Source of the DNA: PALSA-1006 sp964532405
GTDB lineage: Bacteria > Pseudomonadota > Gammaproteobacteria > Burkholderiales > Gallionellaceae
Reading direction: 5' to 3'
NCBI GenBank assembly: GCA_964532405.1
Contig: CAZHIC010000035.1
Location: forward strand, 1-23,042
DNA length: 23,042 nt
The notes under the pieces are model-generated. The model worked only from the letters and a program-made list of their open reading frames with translations. It was not told the origin of the DNA and searched no databases. Positions 15,329 to 22,993 of this stretch are shown here, in pieces (positions within the stretch are counted from its first letter, which is position 1; each line of letters begins with the position of its first letter). A program made the position numbers and the translations under genes.

Positions 15329-16396
15329 ATGACTACAACCCTATTCACCCCTGCCACCCTCGGCAAGCTGCAATTGAAAAACCGCATCGTCATGGCACCG
15401 CTGACGCGCTCGCGTGCTATCGGCAATGTACCGAACGAGCTGATGGAAAAATACTACCGGCTGCGTGCCGATGCAGGGCTCATCATCACCGAAGGCACCT
15501 CGCCATCGGCTGATGGCTTGGGCTATGCGCGCATCCCCGGCGTGTTCAGCGATGCACAGGTGCAAGGCTGGAAGCGCGTGACCGATGGCGTACATCAAGC
15601 GGGCGGCAAGATATTCGTACAACTGATGCACACCGGGCGCGTCAGCCATTCCGCGAACATGCCTGCGGGAGCCAAGATACTCGCCCCTTCTGCGCTCGCC
15701 GCACCGGGCGAAATGTGGACGGACAGCAACGGCCAGCAGCCGCAGCCTGTTCCTGCCGCGATGAGCGAAGCCGACATCGCGCAGGCCATCGCCGAATATG
15801 CCGCTGCGGCGAAACGCGCAGTCGAAGCCGGATTCGACGGCATCGAGCTGCATGGCGCGAACGGTTATCTGATCGACCAGTTCCTCAATACCGCGTCCAA
15901 CCAGCGCACCGATAAATGGGGCGGCAGCATCGAGAACCGCATCCGCTTTGCCGTGGAAGTCGCCAAGGCATCTGCTGCCGCCGTCGGCGCAGAGCGTATC
16001 GGCATGCGCATCTCACCGTATGGCGCATTCAACGGTACAGCAGCAGATGCCGAGATGGACGCGCTGTACGAACGCCTGATCGCCGAGTTGAACAGCATCG
16101 GTTTGGTATATATCCACATCGTCGATCACAGCTCGATGGGCGCACCGGAAGTCAGTCCGACGTTGAAAGCCAAGATACGCGCCAACTTCAAAGGCAAGTA
16201 CATTCTTTCCGGTGGTTACGATGCGGCGCGCGCCAATGCCGATCTGGATGCTGATCGCGGCGACCTCGTGGCATTCGGGCGCCCGTTCATCTCCAACCCG
16301 GACTTGGTGCAGAAGCTGCAAAGCGGAACCGCATTGACCGCGCCGGATTTCAACACCTTTTATACCTCGGGCGAAAAGGGTTACACCGACTATTGA
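15329..16396 (+). CDS. nemA: Old Yellow Enzyme family alkene reductase
   Basis: This FMN-dependent, NAD(P)H-using reductase (355 residues) reduces activated C=C bonds or N-ethylmaleimide-like electrophiles in the cytoplasm. It is a TIM barrel with FMN-contacting MAPLTRSR (T26), VQLMHTGRVS (97-106), substrate-binding His175/Asn178 in HGANGY, catalytic Tyr180, and NQRTDKWGGSIENR. The phosphate-binding C-terminal GG and GRPFISNPDL are present. ATG 15329 follows AAGGA. Length and motifs fit the classical NemA/XenA-B group; the symbol is by similarity. It stands alone between a palindrome field and a weak terminator. Confidence 0.93.
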   Translation: MTTTLFTPATLGKLQLKNRIVMAPLTRSRAIGNVPNELMEKYYRLRADAGLIITEGTSPSADGLGYARIPGVFSDAQVQGWKRVTDGVHQAGGKIFVQLMHTGRVSHSANMPAGAKILAPSALAAPGEMWTDSNGQQPQPVPAAMSEADIAQAIAEYAAAAKRAVEAGFDGIELHGANGYLIDQFLNTASNQRTDKWGGSIENRIRFAVEVAKASAAAVGAERIGMRISPYGAFNGTAADAEMDALYERLIAELNSIGLVYIHIVDHSSMGAPEVSPTLKAKIRANFKGKYILSGGYDAARANADLDADRGDLVAFGRPFISNPDLVQKLQSGTALTAPDFNTFYTSGEKGYTDY

Positions 16397-16401
16397 GCGT
16401 T

Positions 16402-16473
16402 GGCGGGCGCAATGCCCGCCGCCCTTCGGGAAGGCTCAGGAGCGCACTATTGCCCATTTTGGGCTTGATTTTT
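16402..16473 (+). terminator. Candidate terminator hairpins after the OYE gene
   Basis: A 7-bp stem GGCGGGC-GCAAT-GCCCGCC (16402-16420) lies right behind the stop without a T-run. A second stem GCCCA-TTT-TGGGC (16452-16464) is followed by TTGATTTTT. The second is the more terminator-like, though short. Confidence 0.4.
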
Positions 16474-16512
16474 CAGTATTTAATTTTTGCCGAGTTCTGC
16501 GTAAATCTTAAA

Positions 16513-16518
16513 TATAAT
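16513..16518 (+). promoter_or_regulatory. Consensus -10 box for the EAL-GGDEF gene
   Basis: TATAAT is a perfect -10. No good -35 is seen: TTGCCG at 16487 has a 20-base spacer. A start near 16525 would place the octamer repeat inside the untranslated leader. Confidence 0.4.
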
Positions 16519-16550
16519 TGTCACCAAACCGCAATCAAGCCACTTTAAAA

Positions 16551-16605
16551 TACAGGCCTACAGGCCTACAGGCCTACAGGCCTACAGGCCTACAGGCCTA
16601 CAGGC
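16551..16605 (+). repeat. Octanucleotide tandem repeat (TACAGGCC, 6.9 copies)
   Basis: Six exact copies of TACAGGCC and a seventh missing its last base run head to tail with no variation. They end in a T-run 18 bases before the EAL-GGDEF start codon. Each unit contains the palindrome AGGCCT, so copies can pair. Perfect units of 8 (not a multiple of 3) are typical of slippage-prone phase-variable tracts. Confidence 0.95.
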
Positions 16606-16622
16606 TTTTTTGTGGAGGGCAT

Positions 16623-18407
16623 ATGTCACGCGATCATTCGGAACCCGTTCAAAAACTATTCGATATCATCGAGCATCGACGCTTGGGGGTTGTTTTTCAA
16701 CCCATAGTCGACTTGGCAAACAGCAATATTATTGGCTATGAGGGACAGATACGCGGCCCATCCGATGATCTGCTGCACTCACCCGTCTTACTTTACCGCC
16801 TTGCGAAGCAAGCCGACAGGCTGCTCGATCTGGAAAACCTGTGTTGTCAATTGACGGTGAATAGCTTCGCCGAACTCAAGCTGCAGGGGATTTTATTTCT
16901 CAGGCTGGATGTTGATGTCTTTCTGGAACACAAATTCAAGGAAGTTCAGGTTGCACAGGCGGTTGAAAAAGCCGGGCTAGACCCGCAACGTGTAGTCATC
17001 ACTTTATGTGTGCATGAGCCGTATGACATCGGCAATCCCCATTTTTTGCCGAAAATCATTTCGCGCTACACCGAGCTTGGCTACAAGGTTGCGGTGGAGG
17101 ATCAGGGGGAAATATTTTTCATGCTTCAGTCGCAGCCGAAAATTTATCCCGCCTGTGTAAAAATAAACCAACATTTGATTCAGGACATCGACAAAGATCC
17201 CACTAAGGTTCAGTTGATTAAGTCGTTGCTGGAGAGTGCCAGAAGCTCGGAGTTCATCACCATTGCCGATGGCATTGAAACTCGCGGAGAGTTGCTTCTG
17301 GCAAGAGAGCTGGGCATCTCGCTCGGGCAAGGAAGCTTCATTGCAAGGCCGAGCAAAAATCCCGCAAGAATTACCCCGAGAGAGGTTAGCCACGTGTTGG
17401 CTGCCAGTGATAACAAAACCAATCATGAACACAGTAGTATCAATGCTATTTTGGAAGATGCGCCTAGTTTCTCCTTGGAAAGTCATAACGAGGAGGTGTT
17501 TCAAATGTTTGAAAAAAATCCGCAATTCTCTGTCGTTGCGGTCACTAACAACAAAGTTCCGGTCGGGCTGATTAACCGCAGTGTCTTTATTAACCGGATT
17601 GCCCGACCTTATCAGCGCGAGTTGTACGGAAAAAAATCCTGTTCAACGTTCATGGATCCGGAACCGCTGGTTGTGGACAAAAATATTTCCATCCAAGAAT
17701 TAAGCCGTTTGTTGGCGGAAGATCAGCGCCATGTATCGCTGGGTTTTATTTTTACCGAGAACGGCCACTATCTTGGCGTGGGAACCAGCCAGAAATTGAT
17801 TCATGAAATTACTGAAATGCAAATTCAGTCCGCCCGATATGCCAATCCGCTGACCGGCTTGCCAGGCAATACACCTATCGACGAGCATATCGATGCGTTA
17901 TTGGCGAGTGGAGAGACTTTTTGTGTTTGCTATTTTGACTTGGATCACTTTAAGCCGTTTAACGATGTGTATGGTTTCAGCATGGGCGATGCGATGATCC
18001 AGATGACGGCAAAAGTGGTTAGTGAGCAGTGCGATCACGCATTGGATTTTGTGGGGCATATCGGCGGGGATGACTTTATTGCGTTGTTTCGCAGCCCTGA
18101 CTGGGAAGCGCGTTGCCGGGCCATGCTGGAAAAATTCGGTGTAGATGCCATGTCGTTCTTCGAGCCGCAAGATGCTGAGCGGGGCGGTTACGTTGCCGAA
18201 AACCGGCGCGGTGAAAAAGAATTTCACAAGCTGACTTCGATTTCAATCGGGGCTGTGCCGGTTAAACCGGGGGTATTTAAATCTCACCACGACATTGCGG
18301 TAGTTGCTGCCGAGTCCAAGAAGATGGCCAAAAAAATGTCCGGCAATAGCCTGTTTATCAACCTGAGAAACTATGCCGAACAATCAATAGACGAGAAGAT
18401 GCGGTAA
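16623..18407 (+). CDS. Degenerate EAL - CBS pair - GGDEF protein
   Basis: This is a soluble 594-residue c-di-GMP-type protein. The N-terminal EAL domain (about 15-255) has lost most catalytic residues: GYEGQIRGP (39-46) has EGQ for EAL, VAVEDQGE replaces the DDFG site, ADGIET replaces AEGVET, and the usual ITE strand reads ITLCVHE. It is probably a binding or regulatory domain. A CBS pair-like region (about 280-398) follows and may sense nucleotides. The GGDEF domain (about 405-585; NPLTGLPGN, YFDLDHFKPFND) has GGDDF at 481-485 and no RxxD site (HALD instead), so its activity is uncertain. ATG 16623 is chosen for GGAGGG upstream. The frame stays open back through the repeat to a TTG at 16518, but that start has no ribosome site. 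Confidence 0.88.
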   Translation: MSRDHSEPVQKLFDIIEHRRLGVVFQPIVDLANSNIIGYEGQIRGPSDDLLHSPVLLYRLAKQADRLLDLENLCCQLTVNSFAELKLQGILFLRLDVDVFLEHKFKEVQVAQAVEKAGLDPQRVVITLCVHEPYDIGNPHFLPKIISRYTELGYKVAVEDQGEIFFMLQSQPKIYPACVKINQHLIQDIDKDPTKVQLIKSLLESARSSEFITIADGIETRGELLLARELGISLGQGSFIARPSKNPARITPREVSHVLAASDNKTNHEHSSINAILEDAPSFSLESHNEEVFQMFEKNPQFSVVAVTNNKVPVGLINRSVFINRIARPYQRELYGKKSCSTFMDPEPLVVDKNISIQELSRLLAEDQRHVSLGFIFTENGHYLGVGTSQKLIHEITEMQIQSARYANPLTGLPGNTPIDEHIDALLASGETFCVCYFDLDHFKPFNDVYGFSMGDAMIQMTAKVVSEQCDHALDFVGHIGGDDFIALFRSPDWEARCRAMLEKFGVDAMSFFEPQDAERGGYVAENRRGEKEFHKLTSISIGAVPVKPGVFKSHHDIAVVAAESKKMAKKMSGNSLFINLRNYAEQSIDEKMR

Positions 18408-18430
18408 TTCTGCAAGCACAAGGAAAAACC

Positions 18431-19066
18431 ATGCAAATCGAAATCTGGTCTGATGTCATTTGTCCTTGGTGCTATATCGGCAAGCGGCGTTTCGAAATGG
18501 CACTCGCCAGCTTCGCGCACAAGGAAAGCGTCAGCATAATCTGGCGCAGCTTTGAACTCGATCCCAAATCTCCATCGCAATATCCCGACACGTTAGAAAA
18601 AATGCTGTCACGAAAATACGGCGTCAGCCCACAAGAAGCCGCCGCCATGAATGCGCGCGTAACCGCTCTTGCCAACGAGATCGGGCTGGACTATCGCTTG
18701 AGCAACGCCCGCCCCGGCAACACCTTTGATGCCCACCGCCTGCTGCACTTCGCCGCTTCGCACCAACTGGGTGATCAAGCCGCCGAGCGCATCATGCACG
18801 CCTATTTTTCCGAGTCACTAGCCGTGGGCGACCGTGCCGCACTGGCACGCCTCGCTCCCGAGTTCGGCATCAGCGCAAGCGATGCACTGGCGATGCTGGA
18901 GAGCGATGACTATGCCGATGCCGTGCGCGCAGATGAAGCCCGCGCGGCAAAACTCGGCATCACGGGAGTGCCGTTCTTTGTGGTCGATGAAAAGGTCGGA
19001 ATTTCAGGTGCGCAGGCGGTTGAGGTGTTTGTCGAGGCGTTGCAAAATTCGTGGGTTGGTTCGTAG
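18431..19066 (+). CDS. DsbA-family FrnE-like oxidoreductase
   Basis: This 211-residue thioredoxin-fold protein has a CPWC motif (11-14) in DVICPWCYIGKRRFE, a helical insert, and the cis-proline loop GVPFF (P181), all as in FrnE. There is no signal peptide, so it is cytoplasmic. FrnE of Deinococcus is a disulphide isomerase linked to oxidative stress; others are annotated as 2-hydroxychromene-2-carboxylate isomerase-like. AGGA precedes ATG 18431, which lies 23 bases after the EAL-GGDEF stop, so the two may be cotranscribed. The stop codon lies inside a hairpin. Confidence 0.92.
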   Translation: MQIEIWSDVICPWCYIGKRRFEMALASFAHKESVSIIWRSFELDPKSPSQYPDTLEKMLSRKYGVSPQEAAAMNARVTALANEIGLDYRLSNARPGNTFDAHRLLHFAASHQLGDQAAERIMHAYFSESLAVGDRAALARLAPEFGISASDALAMLESDDYADAVRADEARAAKLGITGVPFFVVDEKVGISGAQAVEVFVEALQNSWVGS

Positions 19067-19088
19067 GGGCATAGCGTGTGCCCCTACG
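19062..19088. repeat. Inverted repeat between convergent genes
   Basis: The 10-bp arms CGTAGGGGCA and TGCCCCTACG have a 7-base loop. The frnE-like stop TAG is in the left arm. It may be a two-way terminator for the convergent pair, though neither side has a T-run. GTAGGGGC/GCCCCTAC arms are, from memory, a common intergenic repeat type. Confidence 0.6.
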
Positions 19089-19098
19089 CGGGCTCGCT

Positions 19099-19593
19099 TT
19101 AGAACTTTAGGTTGCCGCCAATGGAAAGGCCGCCCCAGCCGTTGAGATTTACTTCGGCATTTACCTTGGGCGTCACGTCATATTGCACGCCGGCAATGAG
19201 GTAAAGCCCACCTACAGACGGAGTTGGAGCTCCGTTGTTACACCATGTCCCGCTGCAAGATGCCGAGCCAAAGCCGAACCCAAGTCCTGCAAACGGGTGA
19301 ATTTTGTTATCCAGTTGCAATGGCTTGTTAAAGTCGTAATAAGCGCCGCCATAAAAAACATTGTAGGACCACTGGTACAAGCCGGAAGTGTTTATTGCGT
19401 AGCTGTCATAACCAACGCGAACCTTGACTGGTGCTTTGGCCGCGTCGGAAATGTCATAGTCGCCATGAATGGAGAAAACGCCGTTGTTGGCGAACCCATA
19501 ACCGGCACCAACGCTCAATTTGGACAAGTCAGCAGCGATGGATGGAGTGGAAATTGTGGCGGACAGGAGTATTGCGGATGCAATTTTTTTCAT
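19099..19593 (-). CDS. Small outer-membrane beta-barrel protein
   Basis: This 164-residue protein has a signal peptide cut near PSIA-ADL (20). The mature part is alternating strands rich in Gly, Tyr and Phe (VGAGYGFANNGVF, VRVGYDSYAI, VFYGGAYYDF, AGLGFGFGS, YLIAGVQYDVT) and ends in phenylalanine, the classic BamA-recognised C-terminus. Two cysteines (CSGTWC) lie in a probable extracellular loop. It fits an eight-stranded OmpW/OmpX-like or porin-family barrel. ATG 19593 is preceded by AAGG about 10 bases upstream. Function is unknown. Confidence 0.8.
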   Translation of the reverse strand: MKKIASAILLSATISTPSIAADLSKLSVGAGYGFANNGVFSIHGDYDISDAAKAPVKVRVGYDSYAINTSGLYQWSYNVFYGGAYYDFNKPLQLDNKIHPFAGLGFGFGSASCSGTWCNNGAPTPSVGGLYLIAGVQYDVTPKVNAEVNLNGWGGLSIGGNLKF

Positions 19594-19704
19594 GCTTGGT
19601 TTGCCTTTTGTTAATAAAGAAATGGGTGAAGCGGATAGAGTCTACAATAAAAAAGAGTCCGCTCAACGGGCGTTATGCGTGTGCAACGCTAGAAGCCAGT
19701 TTTT

Positions 19705-20250
19705 TTACCGGAATTGCAACTCCTTCGCGAGCGGATTGCTTTTCAGCAGCACCCACACCGCTCCGCCACCCCCTACATTCTGGGGCGCTTCGCAAAACGC
19801 CAGCACTTGCGGATGTTGCATCAGCCAGTGACGGGTAAGCGATTTTAGTACGCCTTCGCGCCCTTCGCTGCGCCAGCCTTTGCCGTGTATCACGTTGATG
19901 CAGCGCAGCCCGCGTTGGGTCGAGTGATGCAGGAATTCTGCCAGTAGTCTTCTTGCGTCATCGCTGTTTAGCCCGTGCAGATCGAGGCTGTCCTGCGGTG
20001 GCCATGCGCCGCGCCGCAGTTTGCGCAGGGTCATGCGGTTCAGGCCGTCGCTCAGATATTCGTTGATTGCTTCGTCGCTTGCGCCGTGGTCGGACAGGGT
20101 ATTGGCAATGAGGGTCTGGGTGTGGTTGGTGCGTGGTGTTATTTTGCGCGGTGCGCGGATGGGGGCGATGCGACCGGAAGGCTTGAGCGGGGTCACGCCT
20201 TCCAGCGACTGCCGGAACAAGTCGGTGTCCTGTTCCAGTTTTTCTTTCAC
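19705..20250 (-). CDS. Smr domain protein
   Basis: This 181-residue protein has a C-terminal Smr domain (about 85-175) with LDLHGL (89-94) and IHGKGWRSEG (121-130), the two motifs that mark the nicking nuclease-type Smr fold. The N-terminal half is charged and resembles SmrA/YdaL (PLKPSGRIAP). The role may be nucleic-acid nicking or ribosome-linked cleavage; none is proven for this form. The start is GTG 20250, three bases after the trxB stop, with AGGGG inside the end of trxB as its ribosome site. The two genes form a tight operon. Confidence 0.92.
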   Translation of the reverse strand: MKEKLEQDTDLFRQSLEGVTPLKPSGRIAPIRAPRKITPRTNHTQTLIANTLSDHGASDEAINEYLSDGLNRMTLRKLRRGAWPPQDSLDLHGLNSDDARRLLAEFLHHSTQRGLRCINVIHGKGWRSEGREGVLKSLTRHWLMQHPQVLAFCEAPQNVGGGGAVWVLLKSNPLAKELQFR

Positions 20251-20253
20251 GAT

Positions 20254-21210
20254 TTACCCCTGAGAGGCGAGGTATTTGTCCGCATCCAGCGCGGCCATGC
20301 AGCCTGTCGCCGCGCTGGTGCAGGCCTGACGGTAGATTTGATCCTGTACGTCGCCGGCGGCGAATACGCCGGAGATGCTGGTGGCGGTGGTGTTGCCGCG
20401 ATTGCCGCCGCGCGTGATGATGTAGCCGTTATCCATTTCGATTTGTCCGGCGAAGATGTCGGTGTTGGGTTTATGGCCGATGGCGATGAACACGCCCGTG
20501 ACCGCGATGTCCTGTGTTGCGCCGCCTTGCATTTGTTTTAAGCGCGCGCCTGTTACGCCGCTGGCGTCTCCCAGCACTTCGTCCAGTGTCTGGTTGAGTT
20601 GCAGGGTGATCTTGCCTTCTTTCACTTTTTCCATCAGGTGGTCGATGATGATGCGCTCGGCGCGGAAGCTGTCGCGCCGATGTACCAGCGTGACGTGCTT
20701 GGCGATGTTGGACAAATACAGCGCTTCTTCCACGGCGGTGTTGCCGCCGCCGATCACGGCGACATCTTGGCCGCGATAGAAGAAGCCGTCGCAGGTGGCG
20801 CAACCGGAGACGCCTTTGCCCATGAACGCCTCTTCGGAGGGCAGGCCGAGATATTGTGCCGATGCGCCGGTGCAGATGATGAGCGCATCGCAGGTGTAGC
20901 TGCCCGCATCGCCGACTAGCAGGAAGGGTTTCTGTTGCAGCTTGGCGGTGTGGATGTGATCGAAAATAATTTCGGTGTTGAAGCGTTCCGCATGTTGTTG
21001 GAAGCGCTGCATCAACTCGGGGCCTTGCACGCCGTTGGCGTCGGCAGGCCAGTTATCTACATCGGTGGTGGTCATCAGTTGTCCGCCCTGGGCGAGTCCG
21101 GTGATGAGAACGGGCTTGAGGTTGGCGCGCGCGGCATAGACGGCGGCGGTGTAGCCGGCAGGGCCGGAGCCAAGAATGAGTAGGGGGTGATGTTGAGTGG
21201 TTTTTTCCAT
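20254..21210 (-). CDS. trxB: Thioredoxin-disulphide reductase
   Basis: This flavoenzyme (318 residues) uses NADPH to reduce thioredoxin. It has the FAD loop GSGPAGYTAAVYAARA (14-29), redox pair CATC (C137, C140) followed by DG, the NADPH loop GGGNTAVEEA with HRRDSFRAE, and C-terminal GVFAAGDVQD. ATG 21210 is chosen because the FAD strand begins at residue 10, as in the family; an in-frame extension to 21291 adds 27 unrelated residues. Its promoter must lie in the 82-base gap shared with the divergent mltB-like gene. It is followed directly by the smr gene. Confidence 0.96.
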   Translation of the reverse strand: MEKTTQHHPLLILGSGPAGYTAAVYAARANLKPVLITGLAQGGQLMTTTDVDNWPADANGVQGPELMQRFQQHAERFNTEIIFDHIHTAKLQQKPFLLVGDAGSYTCDALIICTGASAQYLGLPSEEAFMGKGVSGCATCDGFFYRGQDVAVIGGGNTAVEEALYLSNIAKHVTLVHRRDSFRAERIIIDHLMEKVKEGKITLQLNQTLDEVLGDASGVTGARLKQMQGGATQDIAVTGVFIAIGHKPNTDIFAGQIEMDNGYIITRGGNRGNTTATSISGVFAAGDVQDQIYRQACTSAATGCMAALDADKYLASQG

Positions 21211-21292
21211 GAGAAGCTTTCGGTGTGAGGTTGCGTAACAGGGGCGAAATTTAACAGTGCGGGCGTGGGCTGTCGAGTAAAATGCGCGCACT
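21211..21292. promoter_or_regulatory. Divergent trxB / mltB promoter region
   Basis: On the plus strand TAAAAT at 21278-21283 looks like a -10 box and would start RNA near 21290, only about three bases before ATG 21293. No ribosome site precedes that ATG. No well-spaced -35 is seen. The trxB side also lacks a strong ribosome site. Confidence 0.35.
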
Positions 21293-22258
21293 ATGAAAAT
21301 CCACTTAACAATTTTTGCGATTCTGCTGTCGATTTGCGCGGCGGGAAATGCGGCTGACTTGCCGGGTATTCCTCAATTCATTGATGAGATGGTGGAGCAG
21401 CATCAATTCAACCGGGACGAGTTGGTGCTGACCTTTCAGCGTGCAGAGTATCGTCCCGATGTCATCGCGGCCATCACTGCTCCGGCCACCATCAAGCCGT
21501 GGGCGGAATATCGCGCAGCGTTCATCAACCCGGTGCGTATCAAGGGCGGGGTGGAATTCTGGAAACTGTATGCGGCGACGCTGAAGCGTGCCGAACTGCA
21601 ATATGGAGTGCCACAGGAGATCATCCTTGCGGTGATCGGCGTGGAAACTTTATACGGGCGGCGGGCGGGAAAATTCCGCACGTTGGATGCACTGACTACG
21701 CTGGCGTTTGATTATCCGCGCCGTGCCGAATTCTTCCGCAACGAATTAGCGGAATATTTGTTGTTGGCGCGCGAACAAAATTTTGATCTGTTGGAGATAA
21801 AGGCTTCTTACGCAGGGGCACTGGGCATTCCCCAGTTCATGCCGAGCAGCTACCGCAAATACGCGGTGGACTTCAATGGCAACGGCAAGGTGGATCTGCT
21901 GCGCGAGCCGGAAGATGCCATCGGCAGTGTCGCAAATTATCTGAAGCAATATGGATGGAAAACGGGAGAGGCGATCGCGCAGCAGGCAAGATTGGGCAAT
22001 GAAGCCTTTCTGCCAGCTTCAACAGATTCACGCAGTCTTGCCGCTTGGGGAGATGCGGGAGTGACGCCTTTGACAAAGCCGCAAGAACTGGCCCCACCTG
22101 CATGGCTGCTGGACTTTACGGTTGAGGCGGGCAAGGAGTATTGGCTGACCTACAATAACTTCCGCGTGATTACGCTTTACAACAACAGCAATTTTTACGC
22201 GATGTCGGTGTTCCAGTTGGCGGCGGCATTGCGCGCCGCCTATAACGCTAACTCCTGA
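21293..22258 (+). CDS. mltB: Lytic murein transglycosylase, MltB type
   Basis: This 321-residue enzyme cleaves peptidoglycan glycan strands to 1,6-anhydromuropeptides. It has a signal peptide (cut near AAGNA-AD). Catalytic Glu118 is in IGVETLYGRRAG, matching E162 of E. coli MltB, with SYAGALGIPQFMPSSYRKYA after it and an EF-hand-like calcium loop DFNGNGKVDL (193-202), as known from Slt35. The signal end reads LSIC, a poor lipobox, so it may be soluble in the periplasm rather than lipid-anchored. It converges on and overlaps an NlpC/P60 gene by 11 bases. No ribosome site is seen before ATG 21293. Confidence 0.93.
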   Translation: MKIHLTIFAILLSICAAGNAADLPGIPQFIDEMVEQHQFNRDELVLTFQRAEYRPDVIAAITAPATIKPWAEYRAAFINPVRIKGGVEFWKLYAATLKRAELQYGVPQEIILAVIGVETLYGRRAGKFRTLDALTTLAFDYPRRAEFFRNELAEYLLLAREQNFDLLEIKASYAGALGIPQFMPSSYRKYAVDFNGNGKVDLLREPEDAIGSVANYLKQYGWKTGEAIAQQARLGNEAFLPASTDSRSLAAWGDAGVTPLTKPQELAPPAWLLDFTVEAGKEYWLTYNNFRVITLYNNSNFYAMSVFQLAAALRAAYNANS

Positions 22259-22718
22259 TACGCCGGGCGCCGTTGTAACGGCTTGCCCAGTATTTCTCAC
22301 CCATCTTCTCCACCCGGATACGGCTGCCGCTTTTGGGGGAATGCACGAACTTTCCCTCTCCGATGAATATCCCGACGTGCGAAAACGAACTGCGTTGCGT
22401 GTTGTAAAAAACCAGATCCCCCGGGCGAAGTTGATCGGCTTTCAGCGCGATACCGACTTGGCTGATCCCATGACTGGTGCGAGGTAACGCAATCCCCATG
22501 GAGTGTTGAAAAACATGTCCGACGAAGCCGCTACAGTCGAAACCGTTGTCGGGGGAAGTTCCTCCATAACGATAAGGGGTGTCGGAGAGGCTCACGGCAT
22601 ACATGACAACTTCGTTCATCGGTTCGTCCGACGATGCCGAATATGGCGCGGTGTGGCGTGGTGTGGAGCTGCAGGCACTAAGCAACGCGAGTAAAGAGTA
22701 GATGAGTAATTTTTTCAC
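22248..22718 (-). CDS. NlpC/P60 family lipoprotein (peptidoglycan endopeptidase)
   Basis: This 156-residue protein should cut stem peptides of peptidoglycan. It has a lipobox LSAC with lipidated Cys16, and the NlpC/P60 catalytic set: Cys62 in FDCSGFVGHVF, His114 in SHVGIFIG and His126 in FVHSP. RYGGTSPDNGFDCSG is the family hallmark. The layout matches NlpC/Spr (MepS)-type lipoproteins. The start is GTG 22718, followed by KKLL of the signal peptide; no clear ribosome site precedes it. The 3' end overlaps the end of the mltB gene, so two peptidoglycan hydrolases face each other. Confidence 0.93.
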   Translation of the reverse strand: MKKLLIYSLLALLSACSSTPRHTAPYSASSDEPMNEVVMYAVSLSDTPYRYGGTSPDNGFDCSGFVGHVFQHSMGIALPRTSHGISQVGIALKADQLRPGDLVFYNTQRSSFSHVGIFIGEGKFVHSPKSGSRIRVEKMGEKYWASRYNGARRIRS

Positions 22719-22808
22719 GAGGCGGAATTTACGTTAGTGCAGGTTGGTCTGTAAAGCCTGTCGGGTATATCGAGTTGAATGGAATAGGCTAAAAATTGGT
22801 GAGAGTTG

Positions 22809-22837
22809 TTGACGTGCCGATGGAAGTTCGCTATAGT
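22809..22837 (+). promoter_or_regulatory. Sigma70 promoter of tRNA-fMet
   Basis: TTGACG (22809-22814) and TATAGT (22832-22837) are 17 bases apart, the ideal spacing. Predicted start is near 22844, about eight bases before the tRNA. Confidence 0.75.
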
Positions 22838-22851
22838 TCGTCCTTCGCTGA

Positions 22852-22925
<74 letters not shown>

Positions 22926-22965
22926 CCCAGTAAAGAAAAAGATTTAAAGTGTGCTAAAAATGAGA

Positions 22966-22993
22966 TTGACGAAGCAAAATTGATCTGTATAAT
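22966..22993 (+). promoter_or_regulatory. Near-consensus sigma70 promoter, probably of an rRNA operon
   Basis: TTGACG (22966-22971) and TATAAT (22988-22993) have a 16-base spacer and are followed by a GCGCACC discriminator-like stretch. This is among the strongest promoters in the window and fits a stable-RNA operon. Confidence 0.75.

Noticed and set aside
15111..15332. Small frames across the hairpin field after yceI (for example PPPCRGRVREG)
   Set aside because: They are peptides produced by palindromic repeats, with no start signals and no conserved domain.
16551..16605. CRISPR array
   Set aside because: The unit is only 8 bases and there are no spacers; it is a simple tandem repeat.
19365..19384. 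Another copy of the CCACTGG palindrome inside the beta-barrel gene
   Set aside because: Only five outer bases pair and the sequence is explained by coding; it is likely chance.
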